Source of the DNA: Puffinus mauretanicus
Taxonomy: Eukaryota > Chordata > Aves > Procellariiformes > Procellariidae
Direction: 5' to 3'
Assembly: GCA_023333565.1 (NCBI GenBank)
Contig: JAJKFH010001094.1
Coordinates: 4,340,001-4,404,000 of the forward strand
Length of the DNA stretch: 64,000 bases
Shown here: one piece after another, positions 47,941 through 62,000 of the stretch
Position numbering within the stretch: the first letter of the stretch is position 1
Layout of the letters: every line of letters starts with the position of its first letter
Position numbers and translations under genes: made by a program
The notes under the pieces: model-generated
Told to the model about the DNA's origin: nothing
What the model saw: the letters and a program-made list of their open reading frames with translations, nothing else
Databases searched by the model: none

Positions 47941-50900
47941 CCTTTGTAGCATTAGCCACAAAACTTCACCAAATTAAAGCCTTGATCAAAACCATGTGTG
48001 GGGGAGAGGGCAAAAGGAGCCATGCTGTGAAAAATCAGCTGTTCCTTCTAGGCGAAATGTGCGTGCTTCGTGTAGTTGGCACATCCTAATGCTTGAATTT
48101 GGTGCAACTGTGGAGCTCTGGCAGGGGAGCTGCCGCTCGGTCAGGACGGTGGCCATGTGCTGAGGCAGTGAGACAGGAGGTGGCAAGGTAAGGGATGGTT
48201 GACTGGAGTGCAGCCACCTGAGGCAGGGTTGTCCCTTCTCCTGTGTAAAGCCATGCTGTGCTTAGATCTTGGCGGTTGCGTGCGATTCTGGGCCAACCCA
48301 ACTCAAACAGGCAGCAGAACTGGAATAAATATGGACAAGTGTAACAAGGGTTATCCCAGGTATGAGATGCCTTCAATACAAGGAAGAGTAAATAGACTAG
48401 GACATTTTTGAGGTTTGATAAAAGAGATGATGTGGGGAAACGGGTCTGCGAATTCATGTATGGTGCAGAGAAAATGAATGGTGGATCCCTCAACCATTTA
48501 CAGACTTTAATATTTCTGTATTAAACCAAAAAGCTTGTAGTGAAATTATGGTGCAGCAGCTTTAGACAAAAGTGAAGAATGTCTGGGTTTTTTTTTCCAC
48601 AAAACTTATGATAGTATTCCCATAACTCGTTGCTGCAGGACATATTGGAGTCCAGAACTGTAAATGAGTTTTTAAAAAATGATTTAACAAGTCCATGAAG
48701 GGTAGGCCTATTAGTGATTACCAAATGCTGTGGATTGGGATGCAATTTACAGATGCCCCCCTGAAGCACTTGCTAGTAGCTAGGAGGGCATTGTGATCAC
48801 AATTACTTTGTGACAAATACTTTATATAAATATCTGTTGCATTTCATGGGTCTTTTGCCCTGAGCCTCCACTGTTTGTACTTTTAAAACAGGACACTGGG
48901 CGAGATGGGTCTTTCAGCTGAGGCAGTATGCCAGATCTTATGTTCCAGGATCTAGGGGAATTACTCCATATACATTTCAGAGCCTTTCCACTGCTTTTCT
49001 CCCAAGAAAGAGGTTAATTTTACTAGTTTTATGAAAATAAGGCTGACAATCTCTGGTTTTTCTTCTGTGTTTTCATTTCCGTTCAGTGAATTAATCTGTA
49101 CAATGTCCTTTATTAAAAAAACAGTGCTGACGCTCAGAGACTTCATTCTAAATAATTGCATGAAACTTGCCAGTCCCCAAGGCTTGTTAAATATCTGTTC
49201 AAAGTACATTTTTGCAGAGTTACGAGCATAGTGGCAACTTGCTTTTAAAGATGGGACTTTTCAGCTTTCATAGGAAAACTTCATGAATCTTTCTTTGTGC
49301 TTCCTTTGGTGACCTTAAGGGTTACAGTTAAGAGAGGCCAGGTTTCAGTCCTGGGAAAGCACCATGAACTGTTGAATTTGCAGGGTATTTTGAGATAGCG
49401 ATGTGCAAATAAAGTTTAAGTGAGGAGAAAAATATGGACTACTTGAGTAGATGAAGTACACCTTTTTGGTTGCAGGCATAAACTGTATCTTGGCTTAGAC
49501 CCCAGCAACTCTGTGGAACCCTCTTATTATATCTATCTGAATAAATCTAAAGCAATGCCATAAAAATTCAGCAGCGAGTCATTCTGATATAATGAGCCAC
49601 TCTGAAGTTAAGGAGAATTTGGCCCACCAGGTGAAGGTCTCTTTTCGGCGCTCAGCAGCCTGTCCAGTTCTGCTTTTCCCATTTGAGATCAAACAGTATT
49701 TCCCCTACCCTTGTTGTAGTTCTTCTTTTAAAGTTCATGAAGTGCGTGCCTGGGAAGCACACAAAAATTGCAGGCATGGACTCAAGTATCACTTTGTAGG
49801 AATAAAATCTACATCGAGGTTCCAGCTTCTCTAACGAGACTGACAGAGCACGCAGAGTGAGAAAATGTGATGCAGAGGTGTGTGCAGTGCCAGCAGCTCA
49901 TGCAGATTAAATATTCAGTCCCTTTTATTTCACTTTGTGTCAGTGATTTCCTCAGCCAGGCTTCAGTGGTTTTAAAAGTGCAAAGCTGCTGCTTTCTTCA
50001 TCACTTGCGGGGCCGCTGGGACCTGCACTCAGCATGCTCTATGGGAGTCAGCAGCTGCTTAAATCAGGGAAGGCATGTGGCTGATTGAATCACCTGTCAT
50101 ATTGATTTATGGAGCTCGAAGGTCATTTCTTCGTGGCTTGTAAGTGATTTTCTTTGGATGAAAAATATAAAAGAAAAAATTGTAGATGACCTCTTTATTA
50201 AGAAAAATGTAAAAATAATGAATAAAGACAGATTTTTTTTTATATAATTCCAGTGGAGGAAAAAAACCTTTCTCCCATAATGGCATCCATAGATCAAAAA
50301 AAAGAAAGAAAAAGAAATCCTCAGTCACCACTGGTAATATCTTTACAATGTACTGATCTATCTGGTGGTTTCTGACTTGGTGGTTAAGTACATTGCCACT
50401 CCTCTTCGGACTGAATTTAGGTACTTGCTCTGCAAGCTCTTGCCATAGGTTAAATCAAAAACTGCTTACAATGCACATGTAGTTGCCTGAGCTTCTTACT
50501 CTAGTTCTGGTGTTGCCATTCACTTAGCTAGCACACAGGTCTTCATTTCATGCTCATTTTCAGTGTGTAGTTTGTGAAATAAATGCTGTGTAAGACAAAG
50601 AAAGAGGAATCTGTTCTGTGAGAATACAGCAGTCATACCTGAGGTGCTACTGCTAAAGATCTATTGCATTTTAATGAGGAATCATTTCTTTGTCTGGAAG
50701 AATTTATCTTTTTAAGCTTTTAATTGAAAAAAACAAAGATGAAAGGCTAAATAAAACATATTTTCATTTATCTTCATTACACGAGTCTGAGTATGTCTGG
50801 AGAAGCTTTTTTTCTTCTGGCACACTAGAAGTCACATGCAAGAGCAAAACTTGGCCTATTTGTTTTATTCTTTATAAAGACTTTTCCTCATGCCTTTCAT

Positions 50901-52992
50901 TCCTTTCACCCATCACTCCTGAGTAGGAATGTTGTTGATCGCGTGGATAAGACTGAGAGCAAAACTCCATGAAGACCCACGAGTGCTGAGTTTCACCCTT
51001 GGTCTCCAGGTATCACATGCATCAAATACCACGTCTATTTTTGTTGAAGCAAAAAGCTTTTCAATAGAGAGGCTCCTGGTCACTGAGTAATATGGAAACC
51101 AGGGCAATGCCAAGGGTGTTACCCATCAGGAATCCTTAAAATAGCCAGAAATGCCCCATGGGATTATTGGAGCTAAAATAAATTAAAGCTCAAACTATGC
51201 AGAACAGATTTCAGAAATTCAAATCACAGTTTGCAGAACTGCAGTTCTGGTACAAAGTCTGTTTTTCTGCTTTTTCACCTCGCTAATGAATCAAACTTCG
51301 TTTTCTTGTCACAGACCAGGAAATTTTGTTCCACAGACCTATTCAATTGCTGCCTTAGCAGCTGAGCTTGGTTTCAGATCTGGCAAAGGAACTAGGTGGA
51401 TCCACGGGGAAGAATTGCAGAAATACAGAATTTATCAAACTGCTTACAGCTCTGCCACAAAACTCTGATAGCTTGAATTAAAAATAAAGGATGGAATAAC
51501 TGTATCAGTATATACCATTAATGTAGATTTATTTCTTTACCACTTTGCAATGATAAGTCAAAGCTGATCAAAAAAAGGCATCCTTTCAAAAGAGCTGATT
51601 GTGAAGCCCTAGTGATTGCTCTGAATGACAGCCTCTGGGACCACAAAGTCAGGCAAGGTGGGTGAACTGACTTAAAATGTATGATAAATTTTACTTTTAG
51701 AGACAACTCAGTTTTTTCCTTTTTTACTTTCCATAAATGTTCATCATAACTTTTCCATTATGGTATGCCCTTTTGAAATTCTAGGTTCCAGACAGGACGA
51801 GAAACAGAAGTGCAGAAATTCTGTGAAAGAAATGGTTGTTCCAGCATTTCTGGCTTCTTGGGAAGGAAATATGTAGTATTATATTTTCCATATAAAAGAA
51901 TAAACATATGCTTCCAGTTGCAGTGACCTTTCAGATTAAGCGAACAAGACAAGAACAAAAACCAATGTCTTTGTGAGAGCGTGGATGGTGTTGGCCTGAT
52001 TGCTGCTGTCTGGAACCCTGCTAAATAATTTACGCTTGTGAGAAGTGGATGTACAGTGCTACCAGATTGCAGGGGCACATTTACGCTCACAGCACAGGAG
52101 TTCAAATGTCAACATAAGGCACCAAACTGAGGGGAGGAAAAAAAAAGTGGAAGGAGGGGGAAAAAAGAGAAGAGGCAGACTTTCTTTTTTTTTTTTTTAA
52201 TGGCAGTCAGTGCACCAAATAGTAGCTGCCTCCTGAACTTCTACATATGTAGGGATTCAGGAAAAACAACTTTGGGTGGCTTCTTACACTCCCTGTAATA
52301 GTGATAACCTCATAACAGGCAATTGTCTTGGAAAGTTCACAGCTCATTTGCTACCAACCCAAGAGATCTGGATAGTTGGGATAGACCTAGACATCCAGGC
52401 GCCTATCTGAAGCAAGGCTGCACTTCAGACTTGAGTTATGTTTTTAAGACTTGTTTCCTTTTTTCCTCTTCCATGCCAGGTGCCGCAAGTGCACTTCTAG
52501 GAGGGAGGGAAGGCACCTCTCTCCCTATTGCCCATGGAAGGAGCTCACAAGGCCCTGCTGTGGTGGAAAGGCCACCAGCTGGACCTGCCATTAGAGGCAT
52601 GTGCCTCCTAGCAGTGTTTTGCCCTAGGAGGAGCCTTGCTCCAAGGCATGTACTACTCTGATACTACTCCAGTTCTTCACTGGAGGTCACCACGTGCCAA
52701 GGGTATCTGGTCGACTGGCAGCTGCTCAGCCAGACCTGACGTGTGGGATCTCAAAGCTGAAGAGGTACTGTGATATTTTATTACAAGGGGAAGTACCACT
52801 GTAGAAGAAGATGAAACGTCAAAGGGATGAGACTCTTGCTCAGCATTCGGTAGATTCTCAGCTTTATCTGTTCCTTTCCAAAATGAGAGGGTGAAAAACA
52901 ACGAAATGAAGTTTTCCTCATTTCTTGAGCAAAATCCAAACATCAAATAATTACAATTTTCTTTTGTTTAAATTAAAAAAAAATGCATGCAT
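47941..52992. other. Non-coding stretch, AT-leaning
   Basis: No gene is recognised. The interval 50150-50320 is very rich in A and T with long A and T runs. A T-rich run sits at about 52181-52199. Frames of up to 135 codons on the minus strand (48086-48493) show no recognisable feature. Confidence 0.6.
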
Positions 52993-53064
52993 TTTATATT
53001 TATATTTATATTTATATTTATATTTATATTTATATTTATATTTATATTTATATTTATATTTATA
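52993..53064. repeat. (TTTATA)12 hexanucleotide microsatellite
   Basis: Twelve perfect copies of TTTATA occupy 72 bases without interruption. Perfect copies of this number suggest recent expansion or active length variation. The alternating Tyr-Ile peptide in the frame at 52983-53171 is a direct translation of the repeat and not a gene. Confidence 0.97.
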
Positions 53065-56000
53065 CTTTTAGTTGTTACAATTATTTTTGGCTTTTCTCCC
53101 AGAGTAGTTTTGCTTTATTGTCAGTAGCTAGCGATGGCTGTTCAGCAGCCGGCGGTGACGTTCTACATTGATGAGAAGTTACTATTTTCTTTATCTTGCA
53201 GATGAAATACAGATGGTGGCACAGGAAGGGTCTTTTTTTTGTTGTTTTTTTGTTTGGGGTTGCTCAGGGAGTTGGTGCAGGGCTGACAGTGACGGTCATG
53301 CAAACCGTGCCCAGGAGCTCGCTTCTTCCCAAACGTGGCTGCTGCATTTCAGCAGTGGTTGAAAGCAGAGGAGATTTGCTGCCTCTCTGAGGAAAGTCCT
53401 GCAGAGACATCCTTCTGCAGCAGTCTGTGTTAGGGAGAGAAAGGTATTTGTTTAAGGCATTTAAGGTATCAGCACAGAAAACTTACTGGTTGCTTCTTTG
53501 TAGTTCATATGAACCTTTAACAGATACAATTTGGTTATGATACTTGCCATTTTGAAGCTTGGCTTTGTAATCAATGACCTTAGTAGACAGCAATATTCTT
53601 TTTCTCTGCGTGGCAAGGTTTGAGGAGAGAGAGTTGCTCTGGTTTTTGTCCTGGGAGAGCAGGCCTGTCTGCAGCAGACCCAGAAGCATTTTGGAATAAG
53701 ATCCTTATGGATGACAAGTGCTACGTAAATCAGAAGTAGTGAAGATATGATAAAATAGGAAGTAATAAATCCTGGAAGTAAGCTGGTCCACTTGTATACA
53801 AAGTTTGGTTTAGATTTATTGTAGGATTTATGTTGCAGTGTAAAAGAGCTGGGCATAAAATCACTTGACAAGCAGTTCTCTGGAGAAGTGGTTTCAGTCT
53901 GCGTTTGGCAGAGCCCTCATGGCCCGGGAGCTACTTCTGAGGGGATCGATGACAGGTAAATAAGAAAGCAAGGTACTGTCAATAAAGTGAAATTTCACTG
54001 ATCAAAAGGCTAAACCACCACTAAGAAAACGTTAGAAGGCTGCAAATCAATTTAGTTGAAAATTGTTAACCTGGTGTATTCTGTGCTAGTATAGGTTTGT
54101 AGGAGGATAGCAGGTGGTGGGGAAGGTTGAGTGTTTTCAGAGCTAGACCATGGCATTTTTTCTCATCTAAAGTAAATGTAAGGAGCCAGTATCTCATAAA
54201 ACCCAAGTACAGTATCTTGCTGCTGGAATTGTTGAACTGGAGAAGAAATGGGTTGCTAATACGCAAAGGTTCCTGTTGTACCAGGATTTGGGACACCTGG
54301 ATTTTATTTTTAGCACTGTGTAACTTCAGGCAAGTCACCTTATTTTAACAAGCTTTGATTTCTTCCCTATAAAACAGAGATGATATATAGAGACATTGTG
54401 GAGCAGGATCACCTCAAAACAGACTTCTTTCATCCTCCAGCTCAGGAAACCAATCTTATGAAGCACTTATCCCACAGAGAGTGGGAGGAACTCATAGCTC
54501 TCTCTTAAATATTTCTTAAATTAGAGATAACGGTGACTGACAATTCTTCATGAGCCATGTTGTCATTCCAGGAGCTGATATAGTAGCTGAGGCTAAGATA
54601 GCGAACCAAATCAGCAGAAATGAATTAATGTTTTGTCAGAGCCTTATCTGACATAGCGTTTCCAAGTTTAGCTTCCCATTGCACGACCACTTTCCTGCAA
54701 TGTTTTGGAGAGGTAACAGGTAGCCTTGAGAATGAGCTCTTCTATAGTGGAGCTTAATTTCTATTTCTGTAGTCATGTAACCTTCTCTGAAACAAAATAA
54801 AGCACTGCTGTGGTGTTAAGTGTACTTGATTCTGATCAGAAGGGGAATACTTGTTTGTGTCTGAGGAGAAGAGTCTGAAGAAAATCCATTTAGCTTTGAT
54901 TGGAAAGAACAGTAATGTGCGTTCGGACTATCATGTATGAATTTATTTTTTTTATTATTATTCCTTGTCTTTAATTATTTTTATTACATTTTTTTCCTTT
55001 TTTTTCAATACCACAATGTATACCACCAAACTGCCTGGTGGAGCAGTAAACAGCTCATGAGTGAGTTTTCTACAGTAGCTGCAGAAACCATAGGTTTTTC
55101 CCTGTGTAATTCAGCTATTTGGAGTACCTACATCGGGATAGGATGGGGCAGACTGGAAAGCACTGTTCTCCCCTTGACAGTCAGATTAGCTGAGCCAGAA
55201 CCATTTTTATAATAAATCATTAATTTCATATTGCAAGAAAGGAGGAATGTTGAGTTGCAAGTGTCTCTGCATTGCTGCTTTCTTCAAGGATGTCTTTGCA
55301 GTCACAATAAACTCCATGTGAAATATAAGATACTTGTTTTCTATGGATAAAAAATTAGTCTGGATTTCAATGGGTGTTCTATGCATAGAAAAAAAAGTAC
55401 ATGTATGCAGGGGTTAAATAAGTCATTATTACCATGTACACTGTAAGGAACTTATGTAGGAAGAAGTGTCAGGTAGTTCTCAATGCAGTGTTTTGCCAGA
55501 AAAATTTAAGTGAATTATGGAGTCAATTACAAATTCTTTGATGGCGCTGGCAGCAGGAAAGTCTGACCTGTGAGATACAATGCACCCTTTAAGCTGCAGC
55601 CAAACATCTAATTAATAATATACCCAGCTGCCGCAACCGCAATCTGCCCTTCTGGGCCACGTAGCTTTGTAAGAAGTAACCTGGTAACATAAAAAGTCAA
55701 TATGTGGTTTCTTTCACACTAATATGCATTTCTCTCAGTCACAGAGCCAATGACCATGGTAGCTAGGATATATGATTCTTCCTCAGTGCAGGAGAAAATG
55801 TAGACAGCTTCTTGAGGCGCCTTCCTAACCAACTTTTCCGTGATTTCCTCTCTCTCTCTATGACTTCTGAAGTGAGAACAATGTTTTTGCATAACTAGTC
55901 GCCCTGTATTCACCCTTGGAAGGTATCTACAGGACTAGAACTTGGCAACAGATATGGTCATCAGTATCTCCTGCATATGCGTCTGCTTGCCAACGTTTAG

Positions 56001-57439
56001 GTGGTGCTTTGGTCATCTGTAGACTTGGCTGTGGATTTCCATCCCTGAAGTAGGAAGCCCATATCCTAATGTGGCATGGACTAAACATTTTACACCTAAT
56101 TTAGGGAAAACAGGGGATCTCTTTGAGGAGGTAGTAGGCAGGAGTTGTTTTTTGTCAGTGACTGACATAAAATGCTGCTACCCTTATAGTCTTACATACT
56201 GAAATCGCTTTCCATGGTCTGGGATGAGGGATTTCTGTACCGTATTGTAGATTATCAGTTTTGGTCCTGAAAAATGGACAATAATGGTGTAGCAAGCCTA
56301 CTAATAATAAATCCAACACAGTCTACAGCTCATAACCAAGTTCTGGAACGACTTGGCCAATTTTAGAATGAATTCTGGTAGATGTCGTGTCAAAAGGGGC
56401 CTCATCGCACCTAGTCTGATCTTAATGCTGTTGCTTAATACAACAGCAGGGAGCAGAACGTGTGTCCTCACCTGAGCTATCCTAGCTCAAGCTATCCAGG
56501 GGGGTCCTCCTTTGCCAGCTGTGCCGTGGGACAGTAGACTTGGGCAGAGGGGGTGAAACTGGAGAAAAATCCAAATGTTGCAATCTAAGACATTGCTACT
56601 GCCAGTGGTTTTCCAGGCTGGGCACCCTGGCAAGGGCTGCAGCAGCTGGTGTGGCAGAGACAGGGCTGCAGGATGCTACATTAATCAAACTGTTCAGTTA
56701 TTGACTGAGAGGATGCTGCTGCTTTGAGAGCGTGTTTGGTTTCTATTGCCTCAGGAATGTCTAACTAGCCTTGCAGGGACAGAGCCTTGTGCGGTGCTCA
56801 GCGCTCTGGGGTCCCGACTCCCACTGACCCCCCAGGAGCTTTGGTGAATATTAATAATTAATGACACTTTTGTGATTTTTTTTTCCCCTGCACACGCATC
56901 ATGCCCCTCCTTCGTTGGCTGCTGTAGGCATAACCTCAGCCTCTCCACCTCCAGCTTCCACACAACGGGTCTCTGACATTGCAAAAGGCTCATTCCAGCT
57001 GTGAGTAGGGATGAGACTGGACTAAACGTGCTTTTCCACATAGCACAGAGGTTTGTAGGGAGAGTTTTCCAGAGGAAGTGTGTCTCTTTATAAGGAACTG
57101 GAGTACACTTCAGTTTCAAGACAGTAATTCTAGACTTACTGCTAAGGTTGCACTGCTATCCTGGACCTGCTGAAGTCTTTTGGTAATCGACTGATCTACT
57201 CTGAGAGGTTGGGATTTAACCCTGGAGACATTTGGGATGATTTCACAAACTGTGTTACTTGGAAAGGGGAGGAACTGTGATATGGGGAGCCTATTGCAAT
57301 GCCTTTGGCTGGCAGCAAAGGGAAAAGGCTGGATTCGGTTTCTATAGACCTCTAGCAAAGTACTGCCCTGGGCTGTTGCCCAGAAAACTGGCTATTTTTG
57401 AATAATAAGTCCTCCTTTTGGAGCAGAGATTACATGAGA
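53065..57439. other. Non-coding stretch, no gene recognised
   Basis: A T- and AT-rich interval lies at 54938-55010. Otherwise there is no repeat, RNA gene or coding signal that I can support. The 136-codon minus-strand frame at 53461-53871 is not recognised. Confidence 0.6.
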
Positions 57440-57640
57440 CCCTGGCTGTTTCTCTCGCGCTGCCTCCCCCATCCCACGCGCACGGCGTGTTGATGTCAAG
57501 TCCCACAGCTCCATCGTGGTGTAGCCCGGATTTGGCTGCTTGGAGGGAGCCCTCGCCAAGTGACTGTTAACCCTGCGGCGTGAGGTTGCTCTCCTCCGCT
57601 CGCTGCACCCTCGACGAGGTGCTTCAGCTAGCTGCTCCCC
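57440..57640. promoter_or_regulatory. CpG-rich islet
   Basis: About 15 CpG dinucleotides occur in 200 bases, clustered in words such as CTCGCGC, CACGCGCACGGCG and CCGCTCGC, against CpG-poor flanks. It could be a small promoter-associated island, a methylation-free enhancer, or a chance GC-rich patch. The 89-codon minus-strand frame covering it is Arg-rich, as GC-rich DNA often gives, and is not recognised. Confidence 0.3.
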
Positions 57641-58879
57641 ATTGCTGTCATTGCCAGGCACTTTTATTCACTGCCTACTCCTGGAAGTTGTTTTCCAATT
57701 GCCTTTATTGTGATGCGGGTGTCCCGTAGCCCCAGGGACCCACAGATGCTCCTTGCTCTAGCTGTAAGACCAGAGCCTTGCTGCCTATCCCTTGTTCTGG
57801 GGTTTCTGTGCCTCCAGGCTATAAGCCTTGAAACTGTGCCGTAGCACGATTCGGCACATTCAGGAATGGCTGGCTGTTTGACACGTTATTTTGACGACTA
57901 TAATTTGCTCAGTTTTATGGCATGGCTCCAAGACCTTTCAGACCCCACTGGTTTCTCCTGATCCTCTCCCTTCCCTTCTTCCAGTGGTCCTACCCTTCTT
58001 GGTTGCCACTGCTCTGCAGCTTTCGGGAGCAGGACGTCCTTGCTCACTAAACCTCAAGACACCTTCTGCTATTTTTCAGATGGCTTTCCCTGAGATATCC
58101 CTTTTTACTTCTTGGCTGCTCTTCCCTCCCCCGCGCTTCACCTCTGTGTGCTGGAGATTCCTCTGCCTGCAGAGTAACTTTTGCAGGCTGGGTCCAAACT
58201 GTGTCAGTGAAAGCACTGAGGCAATTTTCCCATGTAATAAATACACCTCACGTGATGCTTAAATCAGATTAGAATGATGCCCAAGGTGTGTTTTTAATAA
58301 ACAGGAGAAGAAAATCCTATCCCACCCTACCACCTTCCCCTGCGGTTATAGAGTATTTCTTTTAAGTTTGTCTTTCAAGACAGCTTAAAAATGGTCTTTT
58401 GGCCTGCTGATTCCCTTTCATCAAGTAGCAAGAAAACCACTCCGGTCCTTTCAATCCCGGTGAGCCTCAGCGTATCTAGTTGCAAATAAAGAATTTTCCT
58501 TTTTTTAAATTTAATCTGACATCCAACATCCAAAGGTTAAATTCGGCCACAATTGAAAGCAAGGCAGATTCTTATTTAATTTCTTGGTTAAACTCTGTTG
58601 TGGGAATGATACACTATTTGCTGTTAGTATTTTGGTACGCTATTTGCTTTGTGTGGTATCCCTGGAAGTGTAAAATGGGTGTGTGGTAGAGGGAAAATGG
58701 CAATAAGTGTCTAAAAGACCTCCAGCTGAGAACTTTTATCAGATATCTCTCTGTTTTGTTTTATTTTCTTTCTTCCATGTTAAAACTCATCCGCTGTAAA
58801 CTGTCATAATTCTATTTGGGTCATGGCGAGGATTAAAGGAAATATTCTGCTTTTTTTCTTACCTATGTAGAGGAGGAGT
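57641..58879. other. Non-coding stretch between CpG islets
   Basis: No coding signal and no notable repeat. A plus-strand frame of 123 codons (57891-58262) is Leu/Pro/Phe-rich and reflects a pyrimidine-rich strand. Confidence 0.55.
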
Positions 58880-59055
58880 TTCAAAGCCCCGGCTGCACTT
58901 GGCATCCCCATGTGGCGGGTCCGCCTGAAGGACTTGGAAGGGAAGGCAGAGAGCGGACCCCGGGGAGCGCGGGCAGGGGTAACTCGCTGGCCGGGCTGGC
59001 AGCAGGGCGGCGGGAGGATTGAGTCACAGCCCTGCATCCTCTGCCTCCCAGCCGA
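58880..59055. promoter_or_regulatory. CpG-rich islet
   Basis: This short GC-rich interval carries about 12 CpGs in 175 bases, including GCGGACCCCGGGGAGCGCGG and GGGCGGCGGG (SP1-like). It lies about 1.3 kb from the islet at 57440, so the two may belong to one regulatory region. No downstream exon could be recognised. Confidence 0.3.
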
Positions 59056-62000
59056 AAGCACCTCCCTCCCCCTCTCTTTAACATTAATACAGGGTTTTTT
59101 CTGATCCCTCAGTCAGCACAGTGGAACAGCAGTCTAGCCTCAGAGGGAACGTGATGTGCAGCACTTAGGCATTTCTTGCTTGCTATGTTCTTCTATTTTT
59201 TTTTTTTTATTAAGTGCTTTTAGTTTCAAGGAGTGGCTGACAAAATGGAGGGTAACTTAGCTGAGAGGAAGCCTTTGCTGCAAGGAGCAAGGCCCATGCT
59301 TACTATAGTTTCAGCTTAAAGGCGTTTGGTTTTGTGAGCTGGCCCATGGGGCAACCCTTGGGGAGGTGATGCTGGTGGCCCTATGCTGGAGGCAGACTGA
59401 TGCCTCAGGAAGCATCACCGTGCCAGCTTGAGGATTTTGGCAGTGGGCAGCATGCCCTCCGCCTGCCTGGCCTAGCCCTGCGAGGTAGGGCAGGGCTGGG
59501 ACCCTCCCCTCTCTCCAGGGGAGTTTTGCTGGGTGCTAACTTACCCGGGACGTGCACGCTGACAGCCCGAGGACCGCAAAGAGCAGGGGGGAAGGGGGGA
59601 GGGAGGCTGGTGAGCCATCCCTTCTTCTGCCTTTACCCACTCTCAGTACCCTTCTTAGAAAAGGTGCCAAGCAGTTGTTGAACTTTTTTTATTTCCCCAT
59701 TGTTTGTGTAGCTCAAAAAAAATCTGTGGTTCGTGGAGTCTGACGGTCAGGGAAGGAGGATTTGGAAGAAAAATAGGAGCTTAAAAGAGACTTTTCCTAT
59801 TGCGAAGTGCCGAGGATGCATGGGGGACATCCTGCAGAGATGCCCTGTGATGGCACCAACACCCCTGTGCCCACATATCTCTGCACTGCTGGGCAGCAGA
59901 GAGCTTCCACGGCACCTCCCCATCCCCACCCCGGGCTGGTCACTCACCCCCACGCCCCAGCCCCAGCTGCAAGAGACCCTCTCCATCTCCACATCCCCAG
60001 TGCTCTGCAGGGGCTGCCCTGTCTCCTCTGTTAAGCTGGGGGAAGAAGGGAGAGCCAGTGGAGTCCCTTTCACATTGCCGTGAAGTATGGTTTAGGTGAG
60101 ATACGTGCAGCATAATGCAGGCAAGGAAAACACACTTAATGAGCACAGGGGAAAGCCCACGCATGATGGGAAGGCAGAAGGGAAGGGAGGAGGGATGAGT
60201 TTGGGGCAGGTGCTCAAGCTAAGGATTTCTTGGCTATTTTTATGCTTTAAGTCCTATACTTAAAAATGACTCAGTTGTTCTTCCTCATATGATATAATGG
60301 GCCCCATGAGAAATCTCCTATGTTAACAAAACCTTGCTCTTGCATAACATCGCTTTTTCAATATGTGCTTCTCCCCAGTGAGCAACCCAGGGAGCAGAAA
60401 GGTTAAATGTCGCGATTGTCAAAGGACTTGCCTTGATCGAGAAGCCCAAAGAAAACAGACTTTCTGTGTAAAAGTCCTCTGGAGTGCAGCTCAAGACGAT
60501 ACAGAAAGGCAAAGGCTGACTCCGTGTCTTACAACGCTAAAAGCGAGGGTTGGCTCGCGTGGGGAGCAGAGAGTGCTTTGCCGTGTGCCAGATGCTCCTA
60601 CATCAGAGGAGGGCCTCATCCATGGAGGTCTTCAGGGATTTATTGGATTGGAGCGTACAGCCGCTGGCGGGACCAGGCTGGGTTGTATGTGGACTCTCAG
60701 GAGGATGGTAGCCTATGTCATGGTCCTGGATGAGATGAGCAGCCTTGTCTCAAGCTCCCTGTCCTGACCACCAAATATATTCTCCCACTGAAATACCGTC
60801 AGATAGGGACTACCTGTCTGCACATAGCCGCGATAGCCGTCTGCTGCTTTCTCCTGTGGATGGAGACACGGCCTCTCGCTGCAGTAAATGACGCGGGAAT
60901 TACAAGGTAACTGCAGGGCTAAGCAAGAATGTTTTGTTCAAGAAAAAACAGAAAAAGCAATAAAAGGGATAGTCAGGGCTGGCGAAATTGCAGTGTGGGA
61001 AGGATGGGAGACAGAATTCAAAGAGCTTTTGGTTCATTAGCAGGCAAACATGCTGTGACAGCTCATTGTGAAACAAATGCTTTTCTCCATATGAAAATGC
61101 AGGTGTTTATTTAAAACAAAGGCTGAGGCTGAAATTACTTTCTGTGGCTGGCTGCCTGGGTATATGTGGCGTCCTCGGTAATCACTGCTTTACCTGTTCA
61201 CTCAGGAGCAGGGAAATCTAATGCCTATAAATAAATAAATGTATGATCACTCTGTATTTGAGCAGCATGTAGCTCAATGGGAACCTGGGCCTTCTAGGGA
61301 CTACTGCAGCATAAATAATAACAGGAGGATGAGCACCTTGCTGTGAGCAAGGCTGGTTTGTTTTAAATTAGGTCTTTTATGGGGGTTAGGTGAATCTTTT
61401 TTTTTTTTTTAATACATAATTTTGAGTGCATATGTTTCCCCAACTCAAACAGTGCATCTTTTCATTGCTTTTGTCTGCAAAGGGTTGATATATTTCAAGT
61501 ATTCAGCTAGTCCCAAAATGATATGCAGTATTTCTAGGTATGGTTTCAACTGAACTCCATTGTAAAAGATTCCCAGCCACTGATTCATAACCTGGAGCCA
61601 TGAAACGTGCATCCTGGGCTCTAGTTATTGTGTAAAGAAACACACAGATCAACTTCTGCAGCATTGTAGAAACTCAGTGGGAATGCTGAAGGTAGGATAG
61701 ATATCAAGATTTGTTTTGCATGATTAAACCTACAAATAATACTGGCTGGCTGCTTAAAAAAATGCTCAAGAAAAAATGAGATTGGAATCTGTATTTTTTT
61801 TAAACTGAAAGTGTTTGTGGGGATTATCTTGATTTTATAGTGTTGAGAAGAGAAAATGTTTAAATGGGGAATTCTTTTTTTTTACTTGGATGGCGTCAAT
61901 ACATTTTGTTCTTTTTTTTTTTCGTTTCTATTGATCTTATGGGGATGAATTTTAATTTACATATTACTATTTTATAATGGTTTATCTGTCAAATTTCTTT

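Noticed and set aside
52983..53171. Tyr-Ile repeat peptide
   Set aside because: It is only the translation of the TTTATA microsatellite.
60363..60767. 134-codon Cys/Arg-rich plus-strand frame and faint CR1-like words near 60620
   Set aside because: No cysteine spacing fits a known zinc-binding fold, and the CR1-like words are too short and scattered to call an element.
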